From NCBI GenBank assembly GCA_963737745.1, contig CAVTTR010000008.1, positions 72,742 to 136,741 of the forward strand: a stretch of 64,000 nt of DNA, given 5' to 3'. This stretch comes from Bog-473 sp963737745. GTDB taxonomy: Bacteria > Actinomycetota > Acidimicrobiia > Acidimicrobiales > RAAP-2. Position numbers and translations under genes: made by a program. The stretch's first letter is position 1. Every line of letters begins with the position of its first letter. The notes below the pieces were generated by a model that saw only the letters and a list, made by a program, of their open reading frames with translations, searched no databases and had not been told where the DNA came from. Of the stretch, positions 18,587 through 28,200 are shown in pieces.

Positions 18587-18799
18587 CTAACTGTCGGGAG
18601 CGTAGACCACGAGGAGGCCGCGCTCTATGTCGGCCACCACCACGGACGTACCTACCGGGATGCTGCTCTCATGATCCAAAGGGATGGCAAACCACTCCTC
18701 GCCTCGGGCCCGGACACGCCCGGGATTGTGCTCACCCTGGATCTCCCGGGTCACCAGACGCGGTGTCGCCCACCATTCCTTGGACGCCGTTGAGCACAT
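18587..18799 (-). CDS. NfeD-like OB-fold protein, short form
   Basis: A 70-residue protein whose C-terminal two thirds, GRVRARGEEWFAIP, then SSIPVGTSVVVADIERGLLV, match the soluble OB-fold domain of NfeD proteins. The N-terminal protease or membrane domains of longer NfeD members are absent. It starts at ATG 18799 and ends 9 bases before the SPFH start, so the two form an operon. The usual role is as stomatin partner at the membrane. Confidence 0.75.
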   Translation of the reverse strand: MCSTASKEWWATPRLVTREIQGEHNPGRVRARGEEWFAIPLDHESSIPVGTSVVVADIERGLLVVYAPDS

Positions 18800-18905
18800 C
18801 TACCACTCTACGCAGGGTCGGTCGTCGCTTCGCATCCGACCCGCACGCCTCCCTGATGGCACGGCTCATGGAGCCACATGGCTGCCTTGCCAAGGAGCCG
18901 ACCGA

Positions 18906-19256
18906 TCAGAATGCAGCCTCGATCACGGTCAGGGTGGGGCCGAGAATCGCCACCACGTCGAATCGGACGTTAACGGGACCGCAACCGTGGCGGGAGAGGT
19001 ACTCGGCCGCCAGACGGCGGAGACGCAGCTGCTTGGTACGGGTGACTGCCTCCGCCGGCTCGCCCAGCCGATCGTTGCGCCGGGTCTTGACCTCGCAGAA
19101 GACGATGACCTCGTCGTGCGCACGCCGGCACACCAGATCGATCTCACCCAAACGACTGCGCCAGTTCCGCTCGAGGATCTGATAGCCCGAGGCGATGTAC
19201 CAATCCTCCGCTCGGTCTTCGCCGGCGCGGCCCAGGGCGAGGGAGCAATTGGGCAC
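18906..19256 (-). CDS. yraN: YraN/UPF0102 family nuclease-like protein
   Basis: A 116-residue protein beginning GRAGEDRAEDWYIASGYQILERNWR, then GEIDLVCRRAHDEVIVFCEVKTRRNDRLG, the hallmark of the UPF0102 (Holliday-resolvase-like) family with the D-(E/V)K nuclease signature. GTG 19256 gives the expected length; the open frame continues upstream but with sequence unlike the family. The family is usually found as rplS-rnhB-DUF2469-yraN-comM-dprA. Here comM lies far downstream behind an insertion. Confidence 0.88.
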   Translation of the reverse strand: MPNCSLALGRAGEDRAEDWYIASGYQILERNWRSRLGEIDLVCRRAHDEVIVFCEVKTRRNDRLGEPAEAVTRTKQLRLRRLAAEYLSRHGCGPVNVRFDVVAILGPTLTVIEAAF

Positions 19257-19598
19257 GTGCGGGGACGGGGGGGTGCAACGTGGCGGGTCCACGTCCAAGA
19301 ACGGTCGCCTGCCGGAACGCCGTTGTGTGCTTTCCGGGGCGGACGCACCCGTCAACCCGAAAAGCTCAAAGCGCATGGAGGACCCCGCAGGCGGGATCCT
19401 CCGCAAGTGTGAGCGCAAACCGCCCGCCGTCAACCCCACTTCGCTGCGCTTCGGGGGTCGGCCTACGGCCTTGACCTCGGGCGGTGTCGCAGAAAGGGCA
19501 CAGCGAAACCTAACGGTACGGTTCGGTTGATTGTTCACGCGAGAAGTGCCGGAACTCCCGGCTCAGGCCCTTCTCAACTTTCACCACGTGGGAACGGG
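19257..19598. other. intergenic region with strong inverted repeats
   Basis: No supported gene lies between yraN and the DUF2469 gene. Two structured elements are visible. One hairpin at 19377-19402 has arms GGAGGA/TCCTCC and CCCGC/GCGGG. A larger structure at 19419-19485 has outer arms ACCGCCCG/CGGGCGGT, inner GTCAA/TTGAC, and internal CCCC/GGGG and GGCC/GGCC pairings. It could be a terminator, a structured RNA or a palindromic mobile repeat. Confidence 0.5.
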
Positions 19599-19892
19599 CT
19601 AGAGCTCCTGCTCGGGCAGGCGCTCGATGTTGACGTCCCGGAAGGTGACAACGTTGACCGTGGGCACGAAGCGGGCCGGGCGGTACATGTCCCAGACCCA
19701 TGCATCACGGAGTTCGAGCTCAATGCAGGCCGGCGTCGTGTCCGAGCGAACCTTCAGCGAGACCTCATTGGCGAGGTAGAAGCGACGCTCTGTCTCAATC
19801 ACATAGGAGAAGACGGGCAGGACAGCTCGATACTCCTGGACAAGTCCGAGCTCGATCTCGGCTTCGTAGCGCTCGAGGTCTTCCTCGCTCAT
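19599..19892 (-). CDS. DUF2469 family protein
   Basis: A 97-residue protein of the actinobacterial DUF2469 family (Rv2901c-like). It begins MSEEDLERYEAEIEL and contains FSYVIETERRFYLANEV and DAWVWDMYRPARFV followed by TFRDVNIE, all strongly characteristic. The function is unknown. ATG 19892 fits the family N-terminus and lies 7 bases after the rplS stop. In mycobacteria it sits between rnhB and yraN; here rnhB and lepB are missing. Confidence 0.88.
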   Translation of the reverse strand: MSEEDLERYEAEIELGLVQEYRAVLPVFSYVIETERRFYLANEVSLKVRSDTTPACIELELRDAWVWDMYRPARFVPTVNVVTFRDVNIERLPEQEL

Positions 19893-19899
19893 GCGGGCC

Positions 19900-20253
19900 T
19901 TACGGCTTCGCCGTCCGAAGCTCCTTGATCTTGGCGGACTTCCCGTGGCGCTCCCGCAGGTAATACAGCTTGGCCCGGCGCACGTCACCCAGGGTCACGA
20001 CCTCAATGGTGGCGATGGTGGGCGAATGGACGGGGAAGGTCCGCTCGACGCCGACGCCGAAGCTCACCTTGCGCACGGTGAACGTCTCCTGGACCCCGCC
20101 ACCCTGGCGCTTCATGACGGCGCCCTGGAAGACCTGGACCCGCTCCCGGGTGCCCTCGACCACTCGCACGTGGACCTTGACGGTGTCGCCGGGACGGAAT
20201 TCGGGGATGTCAGTACGCAGGCTGTCGCGATCGATGATTTCAGTGGGATGCAT
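19900..20253 (-). CDS. rplS: 50S ribosomal protein L19
   Basis: A 117-residue ribosomal protein at the 30S-50S interface. RPGDTVKVHVRVVEGTRERVQVFQG, GVQETFTVRKVSFGVGVERTFPVHSP and RAKLYYLRERHGKSAKIKE are diagnostic. It is immediately downstream of trmD, the conserved order. ATG 20253 is preceded by a GGAAG-rich leader. Confidence 0.97.
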   Translation of the reverse strand: MHPTEIIDRDSLRTDIPEFRPGDTVKVHVRVVEGTRERVQVFQGAVMKRQGGGVQETFTVRKVSFGVGVERTFPVHSPTIATIEVVTLGDVRRAKLYYLRERHGKSAKIKELRTAKP

Positions 20254-20271
20254 GGGAGGGGCTTCCTAACG

Positions 20272-21034
20272 TCACGTCGGCTCATTGCCGGACGGAACAT
20301 GGTAGCCGTGCTGGGCCAGGGCCCGCACGTCGTCGTCGCTCAAGCGGCCCTCCGCCGCCAGGCGTTCGAGTCAGATCGGGCCTTCGGGCCGCGGTGCGCA
20401 ACAAGGATTGTGACCGGCGCCACGCCGCCACCGCCGCATGATCGCCCGAACGCAACACGGCCGGCACCTCCCAGCCACGGAACTCGGCCGGCCGGGTGTA
20501 CTGGGGATATTCGAGGAGGCCACTGGTGAAGCTCTCGTCGAGGGCCGATTCTTCGTTGCCCAACACGTCGGGCAGCAACCTCGCCACTGTTTCGACCACG
20601 ACCAAGGCACCGAGCTCGCCGCCGGCCAGAACGAAGTCGCCAACCGAGAGCTCTGCGTCGACCAGGTGGTCGCTCACCCTCTGGTCGACCCCCTCATAAC
20701 GGCCGCACAGAAGCGAGAAGCCCTCTGGCAGCGCAGCCAATTCGGCCGCGACGACCTGGGTGAAGGGGCGTCCCCCCGGTGCCAGCAGCAGCAACGGTCG
20801 CGGCGGGTCCGGCGCCGCTTCGACGGCCCGGAACACCGGTTCGGGCCTCAACACCATGCCGGGTCCGCCGCCAAAGGGGCTGTCATCGACGGTGCGGCGC
20901 GTATCGAGCGCGCCGTCACGCAGATCCTGCACCTCGATGTCGAGGACGCCCGCCTCCTGGGCCCGACCGAGGATCGAGGTGGCGCAGTACGACGTGATGG
21001 CCTCGGGGAACAACGTGAAGACGACGATCCTCAC
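20272..21034 (-). CDS. trmD: tRNA (guanine-N1)-methyltransferase, one frameshift near the end
   Basis: Methylates G37 of tRNA with S-adenosylmethionine. RIVVFTLFPE at the N-terminus, DDSPFGGGPGMVLRPEP, LLCGRYEGVDQRV and DFVLAGGELGALVV (the trefoil-knot SAM site) are all present. The main frame turns after ARRPDL into an unrelated Gly/Arg-rich tail. One extra base at about 20372-20374 explains this, because the adjacent frame continues LERLAAEGRLSDDDVRALAQHG and stops at 20272. This is the expected C-terminus. The GTG start overlaps the rimM stop (GTGA). Confidence 0.92.
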
Positions 21035-21492
21035 GGATCGAGCAGCCCCTCGGGGATGTCGACCACCAGCGTCCCTGCGGCGGCGTCGCTCTCGATCATG
21101 AAACGCAGCGGGATCAATCCTCCGGTCTCGAGAACCAAAAGGTCGCTCGCCGGATTGGCCTCGACCGCGCTCACCGTTCCCAGTTCGGTCCGGTTGACAT
21201 CAAAGACCGTGGCACCCACCAACTCGTGCACCCAGAGCTTCCCGGGGATGTCGACGGACTCGGCCTCGAGCTCCAGCCCCCGGAGGTGCTCGGCCTGGGA
21301 GCGATCGACATAGCCCTCGAACTGCACGATCCAGCGATCCTGGAACGGTCGCGCCCATTCGACGGTGAGATTCCCGCGCTCGCTGCTTAGGACCGAGCCC
21401 ACATCGAGCCGCTCGATCAGATCCGTCCAGAGCTGGACGACAACCTCACCGCGGAGACCGTGGGCCTTGGTGACCCGACCGATCTTCAGCAG
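21031..21492 (-). CDS. rimM: ribosome maturation factor RimM, non-canonical start
   Basis: 16S rRNA processing factor of about 154 residues. KIGRVTKAHGLRGEVVVQLW at the N-terminus and LWVHELVGATVFDVNRTELG of the PRC-barrel domain identify it. Between an in-frame stop upstream and the conserved KIGRVTKAHG there is no ATG, GTG or TTG; the only candidates are CTG codons at 21492 or 21489, exactly where the start is expected. The first GTG (21402) would remove a third of the N-terminal domain. A CTG start or a base error is possible. Confidence 0.85.
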   Translation of the reverse strand: MLKIGRVTKAHGLRGEVVVQLWTDLIERLDVGSVLSSERGNLTVEWARPFQDRWIVQFEGYVDRSQAEHLRGLELEAESVDIPGKLWVHELVGATVFDVNRTELGTVSAVEANPASDLLVLETGGLIPLRFMIESDAAAGTLVVDIPEGLLDP

Positions 21493-21512
21493 ATCCGACC
21501 GACTTTCAGCCG

Positions 21513-21935
21513 TCAGTCGTCGACGATGTCAACGCTGGCTTGCACGCCATCCTTGGCACCGGCCACATTCACCAGGGTGCGGATGGCCTGGGCCGTCCGA
21601 CCCCGGCGTCCGATGACGCGTCCCATGTCATCGGGCGCAACGTGCAAGCTCAGGCGCAGCCCACCACGCCGCTCTTCGGTGTCGATGACGACCGCGTCGG
21701 GGTCGTTCGAAAGAGAGCGGGCGAGATACTCGAGCACGGCCAGCGGCGTTCCGCCACTCGGACTGCCGGCGCCGTCCCGGTCGTCGGAGTAGTTGCCGTC
21801 ATCGGGCCCACCGTCGTCTGCCCCACCGTCGTCGATGGCATTGACATCGGCGGCCCCGTTGTCGACCGCGTTGACATCGCGCTCGTCGTCACCGTCGACC
21901 GTGTTGATGTCACCGGCCTCGTAGAGGTTGGTCAC
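21513..21935 (-). CDS. khpA: KH-domain RNA-binding protein (KhpA) with acidic N-terminal extension
   Basis: The C-terminal 78 residues (PLAVLEYLARSLSNDPDAV, then PDDMGRVIGRRGRTAQAIRTL) are a complete KhpA-type KH domain with the GxxG-like GRRG loop. The 140-residue product has an extra N-terminal region of about 60 residues rich in Asp, Gly, Asn and Ala with near-repeats (DVNAVDNG, DVNAIDDG, GADDGGPDDG). GTG 21935 overlaps the rpsP stop (GTGA). The order rpsP-khpA-rimM is standard. Confidence 0.9.
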   Translation of the reverse strand: MTNLYEAGDINTVDGDDERDVNAVDNGAADVNAIDDGGADDGGPDDGNYSDDRDGAGSPSGGTPLAVLEYLARSLSNDPDAVVIDTEERRGGLRLSLHVAPDDMGRVIGRRGRTAQAIRTLVNVAGAKDGVQASVDIVDD

Positions 21936-22216
21936 TTCGCCCTCGCGGCGGCGAACTCGTCCCAGGCGCCGGAGGTCTTGAGCAACTTCTCCACGCGCTC
22001 GGTTGGCTGGGCACCGTTGACCAACCACTTGACGGCCTTCTCGTTGTCGATCTTGATCACGGCGTCGGGCTCGGTGGTCGAGGCACCCCGAGGGGCGTAG
22101 GTGCCCACAATCTCGAGGAATCGACCGTCACGCGGCGACCGGCTGTCCGCAGCGACGACCCTGTACGTCGGCTGCTTCTTCTTTCCCATCCGCACCAGGC
22201 GGAGCTTCACTGCCAC
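21932..22216 (-). CDS. rpsP: 30S ribosomal protein S16
   Basis: A 94-residue ribosomal protein beginning MAVKLRLVRMGKKKQPTYRV, with DSRSPRDGRFLEIVGTYAPR and GAQPTERVEKLL, all diagnostic of bS16. It lies between ffh and khpA on the same strand in the classical ffh-rpsP-rimM-trmD-rplS order. ATG 22216 has a GGAGGAA ribosome site upstream. Confidence 0.97.
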   Translation of the reverse strand: MAVKLRLVRMGKKKQPTYRVVAADSRSPRDGRFLEIVGTYAPRGASTTEPDAVIKIDNEKAVKWLVNGAQPTERVEKLLKTSGAWDEFAAARAK

Positions 22217-22271
22217 GAACTGATTCCTCCATCATCTGGACTTTGTGCGTCCATTCTGGCAGATAGCGGCC

Positions 22272-23855
22272 CTACCGGCTTTTCGGTGGGGTAACGCGCC
22301 CGCCCTTCTTCTTCTTCTTGGTGCCTTTGTTGCCGCTGACGATGGGCCGCGCACCCGAGGGTGCGGGCAGCCCGGGAAACAACGGGTTCTCTGCTCCGAG
22401 GTCGCCGGAGTCCCCCATGAGCTGGGAAAGCATGTCGAAATCGCCTCCGGGGGCACCCCCGACACCCCGTCCTCCACCGGCGGCCTGCGCCGCCAGCTTG
22501 CGGGCGGCCTTGCCACCCATTCCGGCCAGTCCACCCATGCCGCCCATGCCGGGAATGTTCGGCATATTGCCCGAGGCCATCCCCTTCATCATCTTCTGCA
22601 TCTCCTTGAACTGCTTGAGGAGGGTATTGACCTCGGCCACGGTTGTCCCCGAGCCGCGGGCGACGCGGCTGCGCCGGGAGCCATCGAGGAGCGTCACGTC
22701 GTCGCGCTCAGCGGGCGTCATGGAGCACACGATGGCCTCGACCCGGGAGATCTCGCCGTCATCGATCTGGCCGGCCGCCTGGCGCATTTCCTTGGACATG
22801 CCCGGCATCAGTTTCATGAGTCCGCCCAGGGAGCCCATCTTGCGGACCTGCCGGAGCTGGGAGAGGAAGTCATCGAGGGTGAAGTGGCCCTGCATGAGGC
22901 GGGCCGCGCCCTTGGCCACCGTGTCGTGGTCCATGGTGCGCTCGGCCTGTTCAATGAGACTGAGCACATCGCCCATGCCCAGAATGCGGTCGGCCATGCG
23001 GTCGGGGTGGAAGAGATCGAAGTCGGCGAGCCGCTCACCCGTGCTGGCAAAGGCAATTGGCTTGCCCACCACACCCTTCACCGAGAGGGCCGCTCCACCA
23101 CGGGCGTCGCCGTCGAGCTTGGAGAGGATGACCGCATCGAGCTCTAGGGTCTCGTGAAAGGCCTTGGCGGTCGTCACGGCGTCCTGGCCGATCATGGCGT
23201 CGATGACCAAGAACGTGTAATCCGGGTCGGTGGCGGCCGAGATACCCCGAATTTCGTCCATCAGCTCAGCGTCGATCGTGAGCCGTCCGGCGGTGTCGAT
23301 GATGCAGACGTCCTTGCCCAGGCGCCGAGCCTCTTCGACCCCAGCCCGCGCCACGGCGACCGGATCGGTGGGCTCGCTGAAGACCGTGACTCCGGCCTGG
23401 CCACCGAGGACGCGCAGCTGTTCGACCGCGGCGGGACGCTGCAGGTCGGCCCCGACGAGGAGCGGGTTGCGGCCCTGCTGTTTCCACCAAAGCGCCAACT
23501 TGGCCGAGGCCGTGGTCTTGCCGGCGCCCTGAAGCCCGGCCATCAACACGATCGTCGGCGGCCGCGAGGCATACGAGATCTTGAGAGTCTCCCCGCCCAG
23601 TACGCCCACGAGCTCCTCGTGGACCGCCTTGATGACCTGCTGCCCCGGCGTCAGGCTGGCCGAGAGCGACTCCGTGCTGACACGCAGGCGGATGCCGTCA
23701 CAGAAGCGGCGGGCGACGGAGAGCTCTACGTCGGCTTCGAGCAGGGCGGTACGGATCTCTCCCAGCGCCTCGTCGAGGTCGGCCTCGCTGATGCGGCCCT
23801 TCCCGCGCAGCCGCGTCGATATCCGCTCCAGGCGGTCAGAGAGTGCGTCGAACAT
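22272..23855 (-). CDS. ffh: signal recognition particle protein Ffh
   Basis: GTPase that carries ribosome-nascent chain complexes to the membrane. The 527-residue product has the helical N domain, the G domain with GLQGAGKTT at residues 107-115, DTAGRLTIDAELM and TKLDGDARGG-type motif (SKLDGDARGGAAL), and a Met/Gly-rich M domain that binds SRP RNA (GSRRSRVARGSGT). The C-terminal tail is long and Gly-rich, ending in a Lys run. FtsY, its receptor, is encoded just upstream. Confidence 0.96.
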   Translation of the reverse strand: MFDALSDRLERISTRLRGKGRISEADLDEALGEIRTALLEADVELSVARRFCDGIRLRVSTESLSASLTPGQQVIKAVHEELVGVLGGETLKISYASRPPTIVLMAGLQGAGKTTASAKLALWWKQQGRNPLLVGADLQRPAAVEQLRVLGGQAGVTVFSEPTDPVAVARAGVEEARRLGKDVCIIDTAGRLTIDAELMDEIRGISAATDPDYTFLVIDAMIGQDAVTTAKAFHETLELDAVILSKLDGDARGGAALSVKGVVGKPIAFASTGERLADFDLFHPDRMADRILGMGDVLSLIEQAERTMDHDTVAKGAARLMQGHFTLDDFLSQLRQVRKMGSLGGLMKLMPGMSKEMRQAAGQIDDGEISRVEAIVCSMTPAERDDVTLLDGSRRSRVARGSGTTVAEVNTLLKQFKEMQKMMKGMASGNMPNIPGMGGMGGLAGMGGKAARKLAAQAAGGGRGVGGAPGGDFDMLSQLMGDSGDLGAENPLFPGLPAPSGARPIVSGNKGTKKKKKGGRVTPPKSR

Positions 23856-23940
23856 GCGACCTCAGGCTAGCGGGGCCGGGGGCCTCCGCTTCGGCAAGAT
23901 GTGCGGATAGGTGCCCGCCTTCGCTCATCACTTCGTCCGG

Positions 23941-25212
23941 TTAGTCCAAGCCGAGCAGGGCGTCGACGAAGGCGTCGGGATCGAAGGGCACCAGGTCATC
24001 GGGGCCCTCACCCAGTCCGACCAGCTTGACCGGGAGGCCAAGTTCGCGCTGCACAGCGACGACGATCCCACCCTTGGCCGTCCCGTCCAACTTGGTGAGC
24101 ACGATGCCGGTGACGTCCACCGCCGCCGTGAACTGCTTCGCCTGGGCCAGGGCGTTCTGACCCGTGGTCGAGTCCAGGACGAGGAGGACCTCGGTCACGT
24201 TGCCCGGATCGCGGTCGGCGATGCGGCGGATCTTCTTGAGCTCCTCGACCAGATTGACCTTGTTGTGGAGCCGTCCGGCGGTATCGGCCAAGACCAGATC
24301 GTTACCCCGTGCGGCAGCACGCTGTACCGCATCGAAGACAATGGCGCTGGGGTCGCCACCCTCGGCGCCGCGGACGATGTCGACGCCGGACCGTTCCGCC
24401 CACAAAGCCAGCTGATCGGCCGCCGCGGCCCGAAAGGTGTCACCCGCAGCCAGAAGAACCGATCGGCCGGCCACCGACTCCTGGCGGGCCAGCTTGCCGA
24501 TGGTCGTCGTTTTCCCGACGCCGTTCACCCCGACCACTAACCACACGTCGACCGAGCCTGGGGTGGCATCGAAACGAAGCTGACGGGACTCGGGCACATC
24601 GAGCAGCGCTCGGATCGCGTCACCCAGAGCGGACAGGAGCTCGGTTCCATTGGCGATCTCCTTGGCGTCGACGCGGACCCGCAGATCCGCCAGCAATGCC
24701 ATCGTCGTCTGCACCCCCACGTCGGCCCGGATGAGCGCCTCTTCCAGCGAGTCCCACGTCGCCGCATCGATCTTGCCGCTGCGTAGAGAAGAGACGGCGC
24801 CACTGAAGATGCCGCGGACGGTGCCGAGGCGGCTCCGATAACTGGGAGGTCGCGTCTCGAGCTCGAGTGGGGTGTCGAGCAGGGGCAATGCAGATGCGCC
24901 CGTACGGGCCGGTGCTGGTGCAGGCGGCGGCTCGGTGACAGGGGCCTTGGTCTGCGGCTTGGTCGGTGGACGAGTGGTCGGCCTGGTCGGGGCCGCGCCG
25001 GATTTCTTCGCAGTCTTGGCCGCTTTGGCCGTCTTGGCCGTTGGACCGCCCGGTCTCAGACTCGACTTCGGAGGCGGCTTCTCGAGGGCTGCCGCCGACC
25101 GGCCGCGGCCCACCGAAGATGACCCCGAACCCCGGCGCGACCGTGCCACGAGCAACAGAGCGACCAAAAGGAGCACCACCACAATGCCAAGGGCGATGTA
25201 CAGCGCCGTCAT
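23941..25212 (-). CDS. ftsY: signal recognition particle receptor FtsY
   Basis: SRP receptor GTPase of 423 residues. An N-terminal membrane segment (residues 4-23) is followed by a long Ala/Lys/Pro/Thr-rich linker to about residue 105, then the NG domain with GVNGVGKTT at 228-236, DTAGRLHNKVNL and TKLDGTAKGG. The membrane-anchored form is typical for actinobacteria. ATG 25212 overlaps the smc stop (ATGA). Confidence 0.95.
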   Translation of the reverse strand: MTALYIALGIVVVLLLVALLLVARSRRGSGSSSVGRGRSAAALEKPPPKSSLRPGGPTAKTAKAAKTAKKSGAAPTRPTTRPPTKPQTKAPVTEPPPAPAPARTGASALPLLDTPLELETRPPSYRSRLGTVRGIFSGAVSSLRSGKIDAATWDSLEEALIRADVGVQTTMALLADLRVRVDAKEIANGTELLSALGDAIRALLDVPESRQLRFDATPGSVDVWLVVGVNGVGKTTTIGKLARQESVAGRSVLLAAGDTFRAAAADQLALWAERSGVDIVRGAEGGDPSAIVFDAVQRAAARGNDLVLADTAGRLHNKVNLVEELKKIRRIADRDPGNVTEVLLVLDSTTGQNALAQAKQFTAAVDVTGIVLTKLDGTAKGGIVVAVQRELGLPVKLVGLGEGPDDLVPFDPDAFVDALLGLD

Positions 25213-28200
25213 GCGGGCTCACTCTCGGGCTGGCGCTCCAGCTGGCGCTCGACCTTCTGGCTCACGACCTGCGAGGAGCCACCGGGGGCAATCGTCACGC
25301 CATAGAGCGCATCGCCCGTCTCCATGGTGCGCTTCTGGTGGCTGACGATGAGCAGTTGTGCCTCATGACGGAACTCGCGCACCAGGCCGAGGAAGCGGTG
25401 CAAGTTGACGTCGTCGAGCGCCGCCTCTACCTCGTCCATCAGATAGAACGGCGAGGGGCGGCTGCGGAAGACGGCGAAGAGGAAGGCCAGAGCGGCCATC
25501 GAGCGCTCGCCGCCCGAAAGCAGCGACACCCGGCGCACGTTGCGGCCGGCCGGCCGCACCTCGATCTCCACCCCCGTATTGAGCAGATCCTCGGGCTCGG
25601 TCAGCACCATGCGACCCGTGCCACCGGGAAAGAGCAGCGCCACCAGGCTGGAGAAGTGTTCGTTGACGTCGGCCGCGGCCGCAGCGAAGGAGGTCATGAT
25701 CTCGTGGTCCAGCGTGCGGACGACCTCGTGCAGCTCCCGCCGAGCGCCCCGCACGTCATCGACCTGGGACTCGAGTTCCTTGTGGCGCTCCTCCAAGGTG
25801 GAGAGCTCTTCGAGCGCCAAGGGGTTCACCGGACCCAGCGCGGCCAGCTTGCGCTCCAGCTCTGACGCATGCGCCGGCAGCTTCGTGCCCTCGGGCACCT
25901 CGGGCATGGGCAGCCCAACCAGGTCCTCGGGCACCGTTCCCAACTCGCGTCCGATGTGCTCAGAGAGCGTCTCGGAACGCAGCGTTACCTCGTTCGTCTC
26001 GAGATCGAGGGCTCGGGTGCGCGAGCGAACCGCATCGAGGCGCTGCTCCGTCGTCTGGCGATCCTGGCGAAGTTGTTCCAGGCGAGCCCCCCCGGCCCGC
26101 ACGGCATCGACCTGGTCCTGGTAGTCACCGCGCAGCGTGTCGAAGATGCCCTCGAGACGGGCTTGCTCCGCCGCCACGACCCCCTCCAGACGGGTGAGTG
26201 CGGTCCCTTCGGCTTCCAAGCGCTGGCGGCGCGAGGCTGCGGTGGCGCGCTCCTCGGCGTGACCGAGCAGGCGGCGCTCCACCTCGGCCTGGCGCTCGGC
26301 CAACACCCGGCGGCGCTCGGCCAGGGCGGCCACGCGCACCTCGTGCTCTTGGAAACGCTCGGCCACGGCCCGACGTCGCTCGGCCAAGGCACGCCAGGCC
26401 ACCGCTGCTTCTTCGATCTCGGGGAGTGACTGGACTAAACGCTCGCGCTCGGCCTGCACCGCGGCCAGCCTCTGGCCGGCCTCGATCAGAGACTGGCGCG
26501 CCGTCGCCAGCTCATCGCCCAACCGGCGCATCTCGTCCTCGGTTCGCTCCGCCTCGGTGGCGGCTGCGACCCGGGCCGACGCATGACGATCCACGGTCCG
26601 CTCGGCTTGCGTCAGCGCTTCGCGCGCCTCGGACAGTGCCGCCCGACAGCGGGCCAGCTCGGCCCGGGCCGCGTCAGCCAGGGCCGCGGCCTCGGTGCTG
26701 CGCCGCTGCGCCTCCTCCACGGCCGCCGCCGTGACCACGCTGGTCGACGAGCGCACCCGCCATCCGGTGGCGGCGAAGCGGTCCCCCTCGGGGGTCACCA
26801 CAATGAGGTCGTCGCGCTCGAGGGAAAGGTCAATGGCCTCTTCCCACCCATCGACCCGGACGGCATGGCCAATCAGCGCGTCGAGTACGGACTCGGCAAT
26901 CGCTTGGCCGTGACGGGCCCGTACGTGGCTGCGCACGCTCTGGGCCCGTGAAGCAGGGGGGAGGGGATTCGATGGGACGGCGGCCAGCCCGTCGGCTCGG
27001 GGCGCCAACACGGCCCCCGTGACCCCCGCTCGCGCAGCGTGGCCAGGGCCTGATGGGCCGACTGGCGCCCATCGACCACGACCGCCGCCACGCCGGCCCC
27101 CGCCGCCGCTTCAAAGGCCGCCTCCCAGCCCTCGTCGATCTCCACCAAATCCAATAGCGAGCCGACCACGCCGTCGACGCCGCGCAAGAGCTCTCGGCCT
27201 CCCGCACCCTGGAGATCGCGCAAGGCCCTCTCCAGGGCTTCGGCGCGGGCTGCGCTGCGGTGGCGCGCCTGCTCCCGCTCATCCGCGACCCGCTGCGCCG
27301 TGTCGGCGGCCGATGACGCCGCCTCGAGCGCGGTCCGGGCCGTGGAGGCATCCGCCTCGAGGGTGGCCGTTGCGGCCTCCAGCGTGGATGATTCAGCCGC
27401 CAACAGGTCGGCCTTGACGGCGGTGGCGGCGTGACGCTGCTCGACCGCGGCGACCCGGGCTTCGAGAGCAGCCGCGTCTTGGCGTTCACGAGCCTCGGCC
27501 CGGCCCAGGGGCTCCGTGCGGGCCTGCACCTTGGCCAGGGCGTCATCGGGCGTGCGGGTGTCGTCGCCCAACACGCTGGCCCACCGCTCGCCGAGCGCAT
27601 CCTCCTCGGACTCGAGCTGGCGGGCCTCGGCTTCGAGTTCGGCCGCACCCTGGTCAGTTGCGCTCTCCTCTGCGACCAGCGCGATCTCGCTGGCCAGGCG
27701 GGCGCCCTCGGCCTCGAGGGTGGAGACGACGTCGACGTCGGCCGCCGCGTCCAGGGCAGCCACGACGGCGCGGCCCCGCTCACGGAGCACGCCCGACGTA
27801 CCGCGCGCCCGCTCGACCAACCCCTGCACCCGACCCAGCGCCCGCGCCAAGTCCTCCTCGCGGTGCGAGGAGAGCTCGGCCGACGTGGTGGAGGCTTCCG
27901 CATCGAGCGATTCGAGGGCGGCGTGCAGCTCACGCTCCTCCTCGTGACAGATGGTGAGGTTGTGCGCCGCGGCCCGGCGTCGGGCCGAAAGCTCGGCCAG
28001 CTCGGCTCCGGCCAGGTAGCGGCGGATGGTCAGCAGCTCTTTGGCCACGCTGTCGTGGGAGCGGGCGGCGGCGGCCTGGCGCTCCAGCGGGCGGATCTGC
28101 CGGCGCACCTCGCGCACCAGGTCCCCCAGGCGTTCGAGGTTCTCGGCCGTGCCGGCGAGCCGCCGCTCGGCCCGCTCGCGCCGACGCCGGTGCTTCAGCA

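Noticed and set aside
19195..19530. Plus-strand open frame through the structured region upstream of yraN
   Set aside because: Overlaps yraN and the inverted repeats; low-complexity translation without motifs.
20355..20375. Sequence like a tRNA T-loop (GTTCGAGTC)
   Set aside because: No cloverleaf can be built around it and it lies in the trmD C-terminus.
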